Notes: generated from the sequence alone by a model not told the origin. A stretch of 64,000 nt of DNA from Defluviitaleaceae bacterium (GCA_009787785.1 WQSR01000001.1:45662-109661), one strand, 5' to 3'; positions 24,556 through 33,033 are shown, numbered from the stretch's first letter. Program-made: numbers and translations.

Positions 24556-25464
24556 GTGAAACGATGCCCAAAGTGCAATATAATTGACGAGAGTGGAGAA
24601 ATACGGTTCTGTGCGTCTTGCGGCACGGAGTTGTTTTTCTTGAATCGGTTCGAGAGGGCGGGTCACGGCGGTTCAATTCTCGCCCTTTATTTTTCCGGCA
24701 CGGGAAATACAAAATATATTGCGGAATTGTTCAGTCAAAAAATGGATGCGGCTTGTTATTCCATTGAAGCCGATGTAAATTTCTCTGCCGAAATTCAACG
24801 CCACAGTAGCATTGCCGTTTGCTATCCGATTTATGGCTCACGAGTGCCGCTTATCATGCGCGAGTTCATCGCGAAGCACGTGGATGATTTTAAGGGCAAG
24901 CAGTTGATTGTTTTTGTGACACAGTTGGCTTTTTCCGGTGATGGCGCGAGGGTGCTTACTGACATTTTCCCATTGAATCATGTTGAAGTAATTTATGCAG
25001 CGCATTTTTCCATGCCAAATAATATATCGAACACCTTTTTTCTGCGTCAAAGAAGCGATAAGTCCTATGCGAAAAAAACCCGTAAAGCTGACAGGAAAAT
25101 GGATAAGATTTGCCGTGATATAAAAGAAGGCAAAGTCAAGAAACGTGGATTTTCCATATTCGCTAAGTTAATTGGCAAAGTGCAGGGCAAGCCGTGGCAG
25201 GGCGATAGCCGCAACCCCTCCGCCACCAAAGGAACAATGGAATACAAGGCTAAACACAGTGTAATAATTGGTGCAAGTTGCAACGCCTGTAACATTTGTG
25301 TGAAATGTTGCCCCATGAAGAATTTTGAAAATATGCAAGGCATCATCACGCCGAAAGACAACTGCACTGTCTGCTATCGCTGTATAAACTGCTGTCCACA
25401 GAAGGCCATATCGGTATGGTTTTCCCAAAAACCACAATGGCAGTATCGTGGGATTCCAAAATAA
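24556..25464 (+). CDS. EFR1 family protein, copy 3, with N-terminal zinc ribbon
   Basis: In this 302-residue protein a zinc ribbon precedes the flavodoxin domain: MKRCPKCN and FCASCGTE at residues ~4-25, then LALYFSGTGNTKYIAELFSQ. Two ferredoxin sites follow, CNACNICVKCCP and CTVCYRCINCCP, both complete. The GTG start is placed by AAAGGAG. The extra ribbon distinguishes it from copies 1 and 2. The partner is unknown. Confidence 0.88.
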   Translation: MKRCPKCNIIDESGEIRFCASCGTELFFLNRFERAGHGGSILALYFSGTGNTKYIAELFSQKMDAACYSIEADVNFSAEIQRHSSIAVCYPIYGSRVPLIMREFIAKHVDDFKGKQLIVFVTQLAFSGDGARVLTDIFPLNHVEVIYAAHFSMPNNISNTFFLRQRSDKSYAKKTRKADRKMDKICRDIKEGKVKKRGFSIFAKLIGKVQGKPWQGDSRNPSATKGTMEYKAKHSVIIGASCNACNICVKCCPMKNFENMQGIITPKDNCTVCYRCINCCPQKAISVWFSQKPQWQYRGIPK

Positions 25465-25496
25465 TTAATCTATTTTTATAGGAAGGAAGATAAAAA

Positions 25497-25799
25497 ATGG
25501 AAAATTTTTATAAAATGGTTGAAGCATCAAATAAACGATTCCCGAAGGGTGTATATGAAATGGCAACCCGCTTGTTGGAAGAAGCCGGGGAAGTCGCGGC
25601 AGAAATTAGTCATTGGGAGGATTCCGGTGTTAAAAGGCAACGGCGAGGTGAACCATGCAAGAAAAAACTTGCAAATGAATTAAGACAACCGATAGTCGAA
25701 TTATTTAAAATCGCAGTTTATTATTCTGTTGAAAATGAATTGGAAGATTCGATACAGCAATCATTGGCAAGTTCTAAAGCTGAAGGACTTATTGATTGA
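25497..25799 (+). CDS. MazG-like nucleotide pyrophosphohydrolase, copy 1
   Basis: The 100-residue helical protein has the metal-binding motif LLEEAGEVAAEI of the MazG/all-alpha NTP-PPase superfamily. The second motif, normally ExxD, reads ELRQPIVELF here and lacks the expected Asp, so catalysis is uncertain. AGGAAGG precedes the start. The family usually hydrolyses house-cleaning substrates. Confidence 0.7.
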   Translation: MENFYKMVEASNKRFPKGVYEMATRLLEEAGEVAAEISHWEDSGVKRQRRGEPCKKKLANELRQPIVELFKIAVYYSVENELEDSIQQSLASSKAEGLID

Positions 25800-26248
25800 T
25801 GACAAAACAAGACTTGATTGACTACTGCCTCACCTTTCCGGCGGCGTATGAGGATTATCCATTTGACGGGATGGATGCCCATTCAGATGATGGAACATGG
25901 GCGGTCATGCGCCACGGCGCGAATAAAAAAACCTTCGCGCATATTTACAATCGCAATGGAAAATTGTGTATTAATCTCAAATGCGACCCGCATAAAGCGG
26001 ATTTTCTGCGAAGTATATTCACCGACCTTGTTCCCGGCTGGCATATGAACAAAACCCATTGGAATACCGTGTACATAGGCGGCGATGTGCCACCGGACGA
26101 AGTGCGCGATATGATTCATCAGAGTTATGATTTAATAAAGCCGAAGGTGCGAAAGTCAGCCAAAAAACTTCGCGAGTCATCATTTGGCGAATTTGAAGGA
26201 AAGCCCTTGCACGACCCCATTGTTGCGGAAGTTTCGGCAAATTCATAG
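25799..26248 (+). CDS. MmcQ/YjbR family protein
   Basis: The 149-residue protein is typical MmcQ/YjbR: DLIDYCLTFPAAYEDYPF, then GKLCINLKCDPHKADFLRSI and KTHWNTVYIGGDVPPDEVRD. The family has a CyaY-like fold and is regarded as DNA-binding. It starts at ATG 25799, directly on the stop of the MazG-like gene. Confidence 0.92.
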   Translation: MTKQDLIDYCLTFPAAYEDYPFDGMDAHSDDGTWAVMRHGANKKTFAHIYNRNGKLCINLKCDPHKADFLRSIFTDLVPGWHMNKTHWNTVYIGGDVPPDEVRDMIHQSYDLIKPKVRKSAKKLRESSFGEFEGKPLHDPIVAEVSANS

Positions 26249-26290
26249 ACGAACGCGCGCCCGATTATTAATGTTGGAGGATTATACGTT

Positions 26291-26410
26291 ATGAACATCG
26301 CATTTGCAGATATTTGCTTTATCACGGAAGATGTTTTGCGGCAGAATCCGGCATTCTACCACGAGATAACAGGAAGTGCAGACAAAGGAAAAGAGGTGCA
26401 AAATGTTTGA
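26291..26410 (+). pseudogene. N-terminal fragment of a VOC-family gene
   Basis: A frame of 39 codons (MNIAFADICFITEDVLRQNP) resembles the first beta strand and helix of glyoxalase-like proteins, but then ends in unrelated residues and overlaps the next gene. A ribosome binding site (GGAGG) is present upstream. It is most simply the remnant of a VOC gene cut by arrival of the DUF2461 gene. Confidence 0.45.
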
Positions 26411-27080
26411 AGGATTTTCCCAAGCCACAATCGACTTTATGTGGAACATTCGACTAAACAACAACAAGGCATGGTTTGAGGCGCATAAAGACGAGTACAA
26501 GCGCGACTTTCACGCGCCAATGAAGGAATTGGGGCAAGAAGTTTATGCACGAATTATCGCCGACTATAGTGAGCGAGGCTTTATTCATAAGTTGTCGCGC
26601 ATTTACAAAGATGCACGGCGCATTCGTGATGGAAACCCATACCGCGACCACTTGTGGTTTTCGGTAGAGCGACCTTCTGCCGAGGGGGAAGAAAGTAGCG
26701 GCGTTTTGACGTTTTGGTTTGACTTAAATCCCGAGGGTTGGAGTTATGGGCTTGGCTATTATGCCGCCAAAGCTGTGACAATGGAAAATGTGCGGGCAAG
26801 TATAAATAAAAAACCACATGAACTTGAGAAGTTGATTGACTTGCTCGGTAGCCAAGAGGAGTTCAAACTCGAAGGGGATGCGTATGCACGCCAAAAGCAA
26901 GCCCCAACAATAAAAACACAAGAGTGGTATAACAAAAAATCCTTCTCGCTGATTCATTACGGCACAATCAATGACGAACTGTTTTCGCGTGATTTTGCAA
27001 ACCGCCTTGTGAATGGATATAAATTTTTGATGCCGTTCTACGATTACTTTATTGTAGCAGAAAGGAACGAGAATAAATGA
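26403..27080 (+). CDS. DUF2461 family protein
   Basis: The 225-residue protein carries the DUF2461 pattern: FLWNIRLNNNKAWFEAHK-like opening (MWNIRLNNNKAWFEAHKDEY), SRIYKDARRIRDGNPYRDHL, and a C-terminal LMPFYDYFIVAE. Start ATG 26403, with GAGGTG upstream. No activity is known. It overlaps the tag gene by four bases. Confidence 0.88.
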   Translation: MFEGFSQATIDFMWNIRLNNNKAWFEAHKDEYKRDFHAPMKELGQEVYARIIADYSERGFIHKLSRIYKDARRIRDGNPYRDHLWFSVERPSAEGEESSGVLTFWFDLNPEGWSYGLGYYAAKAVTMENVRASINKKPHELEKLIDLLGSQEEFKLEGDAYARQKQAPTIKTQEWYNKKSFSLIHYGTINDELFSRDFANRLVNGYKFLMPFYDYFIVAERNENK

Positions 27081-27688
27081 TTGAAAGTTGCAATGACGCT
27101 AAAATCAGGTGTAGTTGGTGCGGTGATACACCCATTTATGTGGATTACCACGACACCGAATGGGGCAGACCCGTCCGTGATGACAATAAGTTGTTTGAAA
27201 TGTTGATTCTGGAAGGCGCACAGGCTGGGCTTTCTTGGCTGACGATTCTCAAAAAGCGGGAGAATTATCGTGCCGCCTTTGACAATTTCGACCCGGCGAT
27301 TGTCGTGCAATACGATAATGCAAAAATCGAGGAGCTGATGGCAAATCCCGGCATCGTGCGTAATCGTTTGAAAGTCAACGCCGCCATTGCCAATGCGAAG
27401 GCGGTTCTCGCTATTCAAGAGGAACATGGAAGTTTTGCCCATTATTTGTGGAGTTATGTGGCGCATAAACCTATTGTGAACCGCTTTGCCACAGTTGAGG
27501 ATTTCGTCACCACTTCCCCCATTTCCGATAAAATCAGTAAAGACCTCAAAAAGCGCGGCATGAATTTTGTGGGAAGCACCATTATTTACGCCTTCATGCA
27601 AGGCGTGGGCATGGTAAATGACCACTTTGTTGACTGTTTTGTATACGAAGAACTAACCGGGTGCTGTGTGCCAGTGGCACATGTTTAG
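27077..27688 (+). CDS. tag: DNA-3-methyladenine glycosylase I
   Basis: This is a 203-residue Tag enzyme. Zinc-site residues lie in RCSWCGDTPIYVDYHDTEWG and near the C-terminus (NDHFVDCF, ending TGCCVP). The helix LILEGAQAGLSWLTILKKRE is the conserved substrate-binding segment. Tag removes 3-methyladenine from alkylated DNA. It forms a coupled unit with the DUF2461 gene. Confidence 0.95.
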   Translation: MIESCNDAKIRCSWCGDTPIYVDYHDTEWGRPVRDDNKLFEMLILEGAQAGLSWLTILKKRENYRAAFDNFDPAIVVQYDNAKIEELMANPGIVRNRLKVNAAIANAKAVLAIQEEHGSFAHYLWSYVAHKPIVNRFATVEDFVTTSPISDKISKDLKKRGMNFVGSTIIYAFMQGVGMVNDHFVDCFVYEELTGCCVPVAHV

Positions 27689-27710
27689 CAGGCGAAGCTG
27701 GAGGTAGCGC

Positions 27711-28013
27711 ATGAAAATTGAATTTACCGAAGCCGAAGTAAAAATCATGCAAGCCGCACTTGACAGATGGAGCGGGAACATGCAAATTGGTTGCTTGGTG
27801 GAAGAATGCGCCGAGTTAATCGTCGCACTTCAAAAACATGCAAACAGAAACAAGCCTAATATGATTGAAAATATTTTGGAAGAAATGGCCGATGTTGAAA
27901 TTATGCTGGCACAAGTCCGCCTACATCTTGGCATTGACGATGACACGCTTCGCAAACAGATTGAATATAAATTTGAGCGAGCAAATCAATATTTGACGAG
28001 GGATGAAGTATGA
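27711..28013 (+). CDS. MazG-like nucleotide pyrophosphohydrolase, copy 2
   Basis: The 100-residue protein contains both metal motifs of the MazG fold, LVEECAELIVAL and ILEEMADVEIML, so unlike copy 1 it appears catalytically complete. The C-terminal helix ends YKFERANQYLTRDEV, common in phage- and element-encoded members. Likely hydrolyses damaged or excess NTPs. Confidence 0.82.
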   Translation: MKIEFTEAEVKIMQAALDRWSGNMQIGCLVEECAELIVALQKHANRNKPNMIENILEEMADVEIMLAQVRLHLGIDDDTLRKQIEYKFERANQYLTRDEV

Positions 28014-28513
28014 TGAACGCGAAATTGGCGCAAATTGCGAAAATAGAAGCAAGTAAATGTTATCACGGAAATGTTATGGGAGCAAAAACGAATTTACAAC
28101 CCATATCAGATTTGTTTCCTTATTCAGATTCATGGGATGTAAATAATTGGGATAATTGTTGGTGTGCCGCTTTCGTATACTGGTGTTGCATTAAAGCGGG
28201 ATATAACCTCCCTGTCAGATACGAAAACGAAAGCGTAACTTGCAATTTTGCCGGATGTATCGCATGGGAACAATGGGCAAAATTGCCTGAAACAAATTAT
28301 TGGATTAACAAAAACGAAAGACCCGAAATCGGTGATATTGTTTTATTTGACTGCATTTTCAAGAACGAAGAAAACGACCATATAGCGATAGTTATTGGTT
28401 TTGACGACCATATAATTGAAACTGCCGAGGGTAATTTTAATAATGTTTCTGCTATAGTTCGCAGACCTTATGATAATGTACGAGGCTATATAAGACTACG
28501 CTGGCGCACATGA
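28010..28513 (+). CDS. CHAP/NlpC-type cysteine amidase-like protein
   Basis: The 167-residue protein has a papain-like amidase core: Cys in NCWCAAFVYWCC, His in ENDHIAIVIGFDD and an acidic residue in IETAEGNF. No signal peptide or cell-wall binding repeat is visible, so it may act inside the cell or on a small amide. ATG 28010 overlaps the upstream stop; ATG 28013 is an alternative. Family assignment is from motifs only. Confidence 0.7.
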   Translation: MMNAKLAQIAKIEASKCYHGNVMGAKTNLQPISDLFPYSDSWDVNNWDNCWCAAFVYWCCIKAGYNLPVRYENESVTCNFAGCIAWEQWAKLPETNYWINKNERPEIGDIVLFDCIFKNEENDHIAIVIGFDDHIIETAEGNFNNVSAIVRRPYDNVRGYIRLRWRT

Positions 28514-28610
28514 AATTTTGCTTACTGCACAGTCAGGCGTAAAGCGTTTTTATGAGCGTCTTGGCTTTGAACAAAATGGTGATTTAATTTCATTTGAATC
28601 CGGGTTTGTC
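28512..28610 (+). pseudogene. C-terminal remnant of a GNAT acetyltransferase
   Basis: Immediately after the amidase stop the DNA encodes EILLTAQSGVKRFYERLGFE, the conserved final segment of GNAT proteins. No start codon or acetyl-CoA motif precedes it. The upstream part of that gene has been replaced by the amidase gene, another sign of cassette-like turnover in the element. Confidence 0.6.
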
Positions 28611-28649
28611 TTTGTGATTACAACCTCTTCAAAAAGGAATGAAACGAAT

Positions 28650-28922
28650 ATGAATAAATTTATCTCTATCACCCTATTTGTCAGCGGATTGATTTTGATA
28701 GGAATGTCGGGATTTTATGTCGTACAAATTATCCGCTTGGACTTGTGGGAAGATGTAATATTTAGGGTTGTCAGCGTGATGGCTTTTATTGGCGGCGGCG
28801 TATTTGTTGGCATAAGTAGGATTATTAGAAATCAAGATGAACTTATTTTGCTGTTACGAGAATCGGAGAAAAAGGATGATATCAAGGGGAGCTGTCATAA
28901 TGTGGCAAAAGGATGCAGCTGA
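28650..28922 (+). CDS. Small two-helix membrane protein
   Basis: ATG 28650 (AAAAAGGA upstream) opens a 90-residue frame with two membrane segments, FISITLFVSGLILIGMSGFY and VSVMAFIGGGVFVGISRI. A charged cytoplasmic tail (RNQDELILLLRESEKKDD) follows. Its end overlaps the nucleotidyltransferase start by 23 bases. Function unknown. Confidence 0.6.
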   Translation: MNKFISITLFVSGLILIGMSGFYVVQIIRLDLWEDVIFRVVSVMAFIGGGVFVGISRIIRNQDELILLLRESEKKDDIKGSCHNVAKGCS

Positions 28923-29622
28923 TAAAATGTCGAGCCTTCTTTCTGAGTTGCTTAAAATTGATAAAATTATAATTGGCGGTTCATTAAACAATCCTGCAGA
29001 GCTGGATAAATACAGTGATGTAGATATGGAGGTTTTGCTGTCGGATAATGCGCCGATTAACATAAAAACGGTGCTGTCTGCCATATCCAAAAATTTTACA
29101 ACAATTTTCGGTTATGAAATAATCAGTCACTCCCGCAAAGATGCAATTAGGATATGCTGTGAAAATGGTATGAGATTTGACCTTATTTTTCGCTATCCAA
29201 CTGATAAAAAGCCGAAAAAGGAGGATGACTCATTTGCAAGCAAAATTGATGCCGTGGTTAATCAGTTTTGGTTTTTTGCATCCATGATTTTGTTGAAATT
29301 GGGACGCAAGGATAATTTGATTGCGGCGCACCTTGCGTTTGAACTGTGTCAGCTTATCATCGTTATTCAAATGCTACAGCGCGATGATGCAAAAGGCACA
29401 AATATTCACAGATTTGGGGATGGAGAACAGGTGGCTGTTTTGCATCATTCGCCAAAAGGGTTCCATCATCCGATTTTAACGTGCAAAACTGCCAATGAAA
29501 TTTTGTCAGTGCTTTTTTCTGCGGCGGCACATATGGATGAAATCCTGGATACGCTTAATTTGGGATATGATGAGAAAAGTGATGCGTTAAATAAAATGGC
29601 GGAGAATTTGTTGAATGGATAA
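28900..29622 (+). CDS. Nucleotidyltransferase-domain protein
   Basis: The 240-residue protein has a pol-beta-type nucleotidyltransferase N-terminus: IIIGGSLNNPAELDKYSDVD, with GGS and DVD as the metal/nucleotide site, followed by a helical C-terminal domain. This build resembles aminoglycoside adenylyltransferase-like and related proteins. The start at 28900 is preferred for GGGGAG nine bases upstream; ATG 28876 is an alternative. Substrate unknown. Confidence 0.7.
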   Translation: MWQKDAADKMSSLLSELLKIDKIIIGGSLNNPAELDKYSDVDMEVLLSDNAPINIKTVLSAISKNFTTIFGYEIISHSRKDAIRICCENGMRFDLIFRYPTDKKPKKEDDSFASKIDAVVNQFWFFASMILLKLGRKDNLIAAHLAFELCQLIIVIQMLQRDDAKGTNIHRFGDGEQVAVLHHSPKGFHHPILTCKTANEILSVLFSAAAHMDEILDTLNLGYDEKSDALNKMAENLLNG

Positions 29623-30316
29623 CTTATTTATGAATAGAAATGTTTTAGCAATTTACGAAAAGCTCAACACTCACTACGGCGATTTAAAATGGTGGCCAGC
29701 GAAAACACCATATGAAATGATTGTCGGTGCGGTGCTAACGCAAAACACGGCATGGAGCAATGTGGAAAAGGCAATCGCCAACTTTGGGGATAATCTTACG
29801 CCGCAGTTTGTGTTGGATGCCGATATTGCGGAACTTGCAGTCGTTATCCGTTCTGCCGGATTTTTCAATCAGAAGGCGGCGTATTTGAAAGCGGTGACGG
29901 CGTGGTTTGGGAAATACAACTTCGATGTTCCAACTGTCCAGCGTGAGCCGTTGGAAAAATTGCGCCCTGAATTGCTCTCGATAAAGGGCATTGGCAAGGA
30001 AACCGCCGATTCGATTTTGCTGTATGCCTTCGGCTTTCCAACATTTGTGATTGATGCGTACACCATGCGGCTTTGCGGGCGGTATCCGATTAATGCCGGC
30101 GGCTATCTCACACATTCCCGCAAAAAACGCGGGAATGCGTTCGCATACGATACAGTCAAGGCGCATTTTGAGGCGAACCTTCCGCGAGATGTGAAACTCT
30201 ATAATAATTATCACGCCGGGATTGTTTATCTTTGCAAGGATTTCTGCCGTAAAAGCAAGCCATTATGCGATAAATGTCCTCTATGGGGAATGTGTGAAAG
30301 GATTGGATTAGCATGA
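29615..30316 (+). CDS. Endonuclease III-like DNA glycosylase (HhH-GPD, [4Fe-4S])
   Basis: The 233-residue protein has GAVLTQNTAWSNVEKAI near the N-terminus, the helix-hairpin-helix LLSIKGIGKETADSILLYA, a catalytic Asp in FVIDAYTMRL, and C-terminal cluster cysteines CRKSKPLCDKCPLWGMC. The usual catalytic lysine position of Nth (after GIGxxTA) is not clear, which suggests a MutY/Nth subgroup that removes alkylated bases. A palindrome-coded insertion (YLTHSRKKRGNAF) interrupts the helical region at ~residue 166. Confidence 0.88.
   Translation: MDNLFMNRNVLAIYEKLNTHYGDLKWWPAKTPYEMIVGAVLTQNTAWSNVEKAIANFGDNLTPQFVLDADIAELAVVIRSAGFFNQKAAYLKAVTAWFGKYNFDVPTVQREPLEKLRPELLSIKGIGKETADSILLYAFGFPTFVIDAYTMRLCGRYPINAGGYLTHSRKKRGNAFAYDTVKAHFEANLPRDVKLYNNYHAGIVYLCKDFCRKSKPLCDKCPLWGMCERIGLA
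30113..30137. repeat. In-frame palindrome inside the endonuclease III-like gene
   Basis: CATTCCCGC (30113-30121) and GCGGGAATG (30129-30137) are perfect nine-base arms around a seven-base loop. They encode the unusual THSRKKRGNAF stretch. The reading frame is kept. Confidence 0.75.
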
Positions 30317-30795
30317 ATGAAAACCGAGTAGAAATATTGAGAAAATACATTGATGAAATATTGCTGAACATGGACGACACTGAAAATCGCCGCATTGCAT
30401 ATCTTCATCTATATGGCGTTTCGCAAGCGTGTGCGTTGATAGCCTTGAAGCGCGGCGTGAATGTTGAATTGGCAACAATGGCCGGCATGTTGCATGATTT
30501 GCATACTTTTAAAACAGGCAATCATAATAATCACGCTGTGTTAGGTGCGTTGCTTGCGCGGGAAGTTCTTGGCGAATTAAAAATCACCACCCCTGACGAG
30601 ACTGATATGATATGCACTGCAATTCATAATCACAATGTCAAAGACCGTAAATTCTCCAAATTTGATGAAGTTTTAATAGATGCGGATGTAATGCAACACG
30701 TTTTATATAATTATTCCGCGCCCATAAAGGCGCATGAAAAAAAGCGGTTTGCAAGCTTAATTGAGGAATTTTCACTAACTGGCGTGGAGGATTAA
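30313..30795 (+). CDS. HD-domain phosphohydrolase
   Basis: The 160-residue protein shows the HD pattern: an H in AYLHLYGVSQACALIA, HD in ATMAGMLHDLHTF, a later NHAVLGALLA and ICTAIHNHN, then D in LIDADVMQHVL. A metal-dependent nucleotide phosphohydrolase is likely, with unknown substrate. The start overlaps the glycosylase stop by four bases. Confidence 0.85.
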   Translation: MNENRVEILRKYIDEILLNMDDTENRRIAYLHLYGVSQACALIALKRGVNVELATMAGMLHDLHTFKTGNHNNHAVLGALLAREVLGELKITTPDETDMICTAIHNHNVKDRKFSKFDEVLIDADVMQHVLYNYSAPIKAHEKKRFASLIEEFSLTGVED

Positions 30796-30860
30796 ACAAA
30801 AATTGTTGGTGTCAGGCTTGTAGTAGCAGATATTATTATGAATAAAGGAGCAAATAGACG

Positions 30861-31385
30861 ATGATTCCTCAAAATTGCCCATGTCCCAACGCAGACTGCC
30901 CAAGGCATCGCGATTGTAACGCGTGCCTTGCCCATCACGAAGGTAACGGCTATTGCAAACGTTCGAGCATAATTTATACAAAAGAGATAAGCGGCATTAC
31001 AGAAGATATGCTGTCCGGTTTTTTTGTGGGTTGGCCTAATCCGCCCAGCCCTGCGGTGCATTTGAAAATTCTGCAAAACAGTTATCGCGCCATCGTTGCC
31101 ATAGACACGGAAATTAATAAAGTGGTTGGTTTTATCAATGCTGTGTCTGATGGGGTGCTAACCGCCTATATTCCCCTCCTTGAAGTGGTGGAATCTCATC
31201 AAGGCAAACGCATTGGCAGTTGGCTTCTTAGGCTGATGCTCAAGGAATGCAAAGATTTGTACATGGTGGACATATGCCACGATGAAAAACTTGTTCCGTA
31301 TTATGCCAAATTCGAACCTACCGGACAAAGCCACAGCACAATTTTTCGTAATTACGATGCACAATCCGGGCGAATGGATGTATAA
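30861..31385 (+). CDS. GNAT acetyltransferase with N-terminal cysteine-rich module
   Basis: Residues 1-35 of this 174-residue protein are a Cys-rich module (CPCPNADCPRHRDCNAC) like the free mini-protein at 22211. The rest is a GNAT domain with acetyl-CoA loop VESHQGKRIGSWLLRLML and a Tyr near the end (VPYYAKFEPTGQS). AAAGGAG precedes the start. The module may bind metal or target the enzyme. Substrate unknown. Confidence 0.85.
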   Translation: MIPQNCPCPNADCPRHRDCNACLAHHEGNGYCKRSSIIYTKEISGITEDMLSGFFVGWPNPPSPAVHLKILQNSYRAIVAIDTEINKVVGFINAVSDGVLTAYIPLLEVVESHQGKRIGSWLLRLMLKECKDLYMVDICHDEKLVPYYAKFEPTGQSHSTIFRNYDAQSGRMDV

Positions 31386-31403
31386 AAATGGAGGCTAAAT
31401 AGA

Positions 31404-31844
31404 ATGTGGACTGGACGAATGCTGGATAAAAATGCCGTGCCGGACGAGGCGGCAATTCGGGGGCATATGGGGCGGGGCTTCGAGCGGTTGATGAAAATGG
31501 AAGCGCATTTGACCGCAAGCTATGACCTTGTTCGCGAGTTAAAATTCCCATTCGGCAATGAGTATGGCTGGGGATATAAATTCAGCCATAAAAAAAGTCA
31601 TTTGTGCTATACTTTTTTCGAGCCGGACGGCTTCACCGTTATGCTTCAAATTCCGGGAAAACAAGTATCCGCTGTCGAAGAAATTCTGCCATCATTACTG
31701 CCCAAAACGAAAAAGCTGTGGGATGAACGCTATCCCTGCGGCGAAAACGGAGGCTGGATTCATTACCGGGTGGAAACGGACGAGGAATTGTCAGATGTAT
31801 GCAAATTGATTCACATAAAAAAGAAGCCCACAAAAAGGACATAA
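31404..31844 (+). CDS. DUF3788 family protein
   Basis: The 146-residue protein matches DUF3788: LKFPFGNEYGWGYKFSHKKS followed by HLCYTFFEPDGFTVMLQIPG, and NGGWIHYRVETDEELSDVCK near the end. The fold is YdhG/YdeI-like by family knowledge. Function unknown. GGAGG lies before the ATG. Confidence 0.88.
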   Translation: MWTGRMLDKNAVPDEAAIRGHMGRGFERLMKMEAHLTASYDLVRELKFPFGNEYGWGYKFSHKKSHLCYTFFEPDGFTVMLQIPGKQVSAVEEILPSLLPKTKKLWDERYPCGENGGWIHYRVETDEELSDVCKLIHIKKKPTKRT

Positions 31845-31846
31845 TC

Positions 31847-32353
31847 ATGAATGCCATCATTCGAGAAATCACCGAAGCCGAATACCCTCTGCTGGAGGAC
31901 TTTATTTATACGGCAATTTATGTGCCACCCGGCGATGAGATGCCCCCGCGAGAGGTGATTTTCGACCCGGAAATTTACATTTACGTTGACGGCTTTGGCG
32001 GCAAGGCCGGGGATTGCGGCGTTGTTGCGGAGCGTGACGGCACAATCATCGGCATGGCGTGGACGCGAATTATCCCGGCGTATGGGCATCTTAACGATGA
32101 TACGCCGGAGCTTGCCATTTCGGTTTTGCCGGAATTTCGCGGACAGAATATCGGTACGATGCTGATGGAGCGGCTGTTCGCGTTGCTTTTCGAGCGCGGC
32201 TACAAGCGCACATCCCTTTCTGTGCAAAAAAATAATCCGGCGGTGCGGTTTTATCAGCGGCTGGGTTATGTAATCACAGGCGAAAAGCTCGACCATGCCA
32301 GCCACGAGGACTTCATAATGGTAAAGGATTTGAACGATGCAAATTTTAGTTGA
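31847..32353 (+). CDS. GNAT N-acetyltransferase
   Basis: This 168-residue GNAT has acetyl-CoA motif VLPEFRGQNIGTMLMERLF and C-terminal NNPAVRFYQRLGYVITGE. ATG 31847 is two bases after the DUF3788 stop; no strong ribosome binding site, so coupling is likely. It overlaps the next gene by 17 bases. Confidence 0.9.
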   Translation: MNAIIREITEAEYPLLEDFIYTAIYVPPGDEMPPREVIFDPEIYIYVDGFGGKAGDCGVVAERDGTIIGMAWTRIIPAYGHLNDDTPELAISVLPEFRGQNIGTMLMERLFALLFERGYKRTSLSVQKNNPAVRFYQRLGYVITGEKLDHASHEDFIMVKDLNDANFS

Positions 32354-32795
32354 TGCAGACGCTTGTCCGGTAAAGCAAATTATCGTTCGGCTGGCGCGGG
32401 AATACAAACTTCCTGTGACCATGCTGATTGACACATCCCATGTGCTGGATGATGGCTACAGCACTGTCATCACCGTGGACAAAGAGGCCGACAGCGTGGA
32501 TTTCAAACTGATGGGCTTGCTTTCCCGCGAGGATATTGTTGTCACGCAGGACTACGGCCTCGCCGCGATGGTGATTGGAAAGGGCGCGAAGGCCGTCAAT
32601 CAAAACGGCCTCGTTTTCACCAACGACAATATGGATAAATTGCTCATGGAGCGGCACATCAGCACGAAGGTGCGCCGTGGTGGTGGCCGAACAAAGGGTG
32701 CGCCCAAGCGGACAAAAGACGATGATGCGCGGTTTGAGGCGGCTTTTAGGACGCTGTTGGAGGAAAGTGTATTTCGGATTCAAGAGCCAATTTAG
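32337..32795 (+). CDS. YaiI/YqxD family protein (DUF188, UPF0178)
   Basis: The 152-residue protein has the family pattern: ILVDADACPVKQIIVRLARE at the N-terminus, IVVTQDYGLAAMVIGKGAKA in the middle, and a basic RRGGGRTKGAPKRT near the end. DUF188 is a PIN-like nuclease fold with conserved Asp residues, which are present. Function unknown. It is the last strongly packed + strand gene of the cargo. Confidence 0.92.
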   Translation: MQILVDADACPVKQIIVRLAREYKLPVTMLIDTSHVLDDGYSTVITVDKEADSVDFKLMGLLSREDIVVTQDYGLAAMVIGKGAKAVNQNGLVFTNDNMDKLLMERHISTKVRRGGGRTKGAPKRTKDDDARFEAAFRTLLEESVFRIQEPI

Positions 32796-33033
32796 CCTGT
32801 TGGCGTTTTTCTGTGGCGCGTTTTATGACTTGATACAGCTTCACGAAAGGCCAAACCATAATATAATACATAGCCCAAAGGGTTAAAATTGTTATAAAAT
32901 AAAGGAATCTGATAATGCCCACGCACATTAAAATAATGGCCATCCACATAAAATTGCGTTTCGTCATCCGCAAACCCGCGCCAATCCGCAAGCCTCCGGC
33001 GATTTGCTTTGAGCCGAAAATAAACATTTGCAT
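32746..33033 (-). CDS. Small membrane protein, the only minus-strand cargo gene
   Basis: On the minus strand AAAAAGG precedes ATG 33033, opening a 95-residue frame. It has two membrane segments (FMWMAIILMCVGIIRFLYFI and ILTLWAMYYIMVWPFVKLYQ) and a basic tail (KRATEKRQQAK). No + strand gene uses 32796-33142, which supports it. It is convergent with the YaiI gene and overlaps its end by 50 bases. Function unknown. Confidence 0.55.
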   Translation of the reverse strand: MQMFIFGSKQIAGGLRIGAGLRMTKRNFMWMAIILMCVGIIRFLYFITILTLWAMYYIMVWPFVKLYQVIKRATEKRQQAKLALESEIHFPPTAS

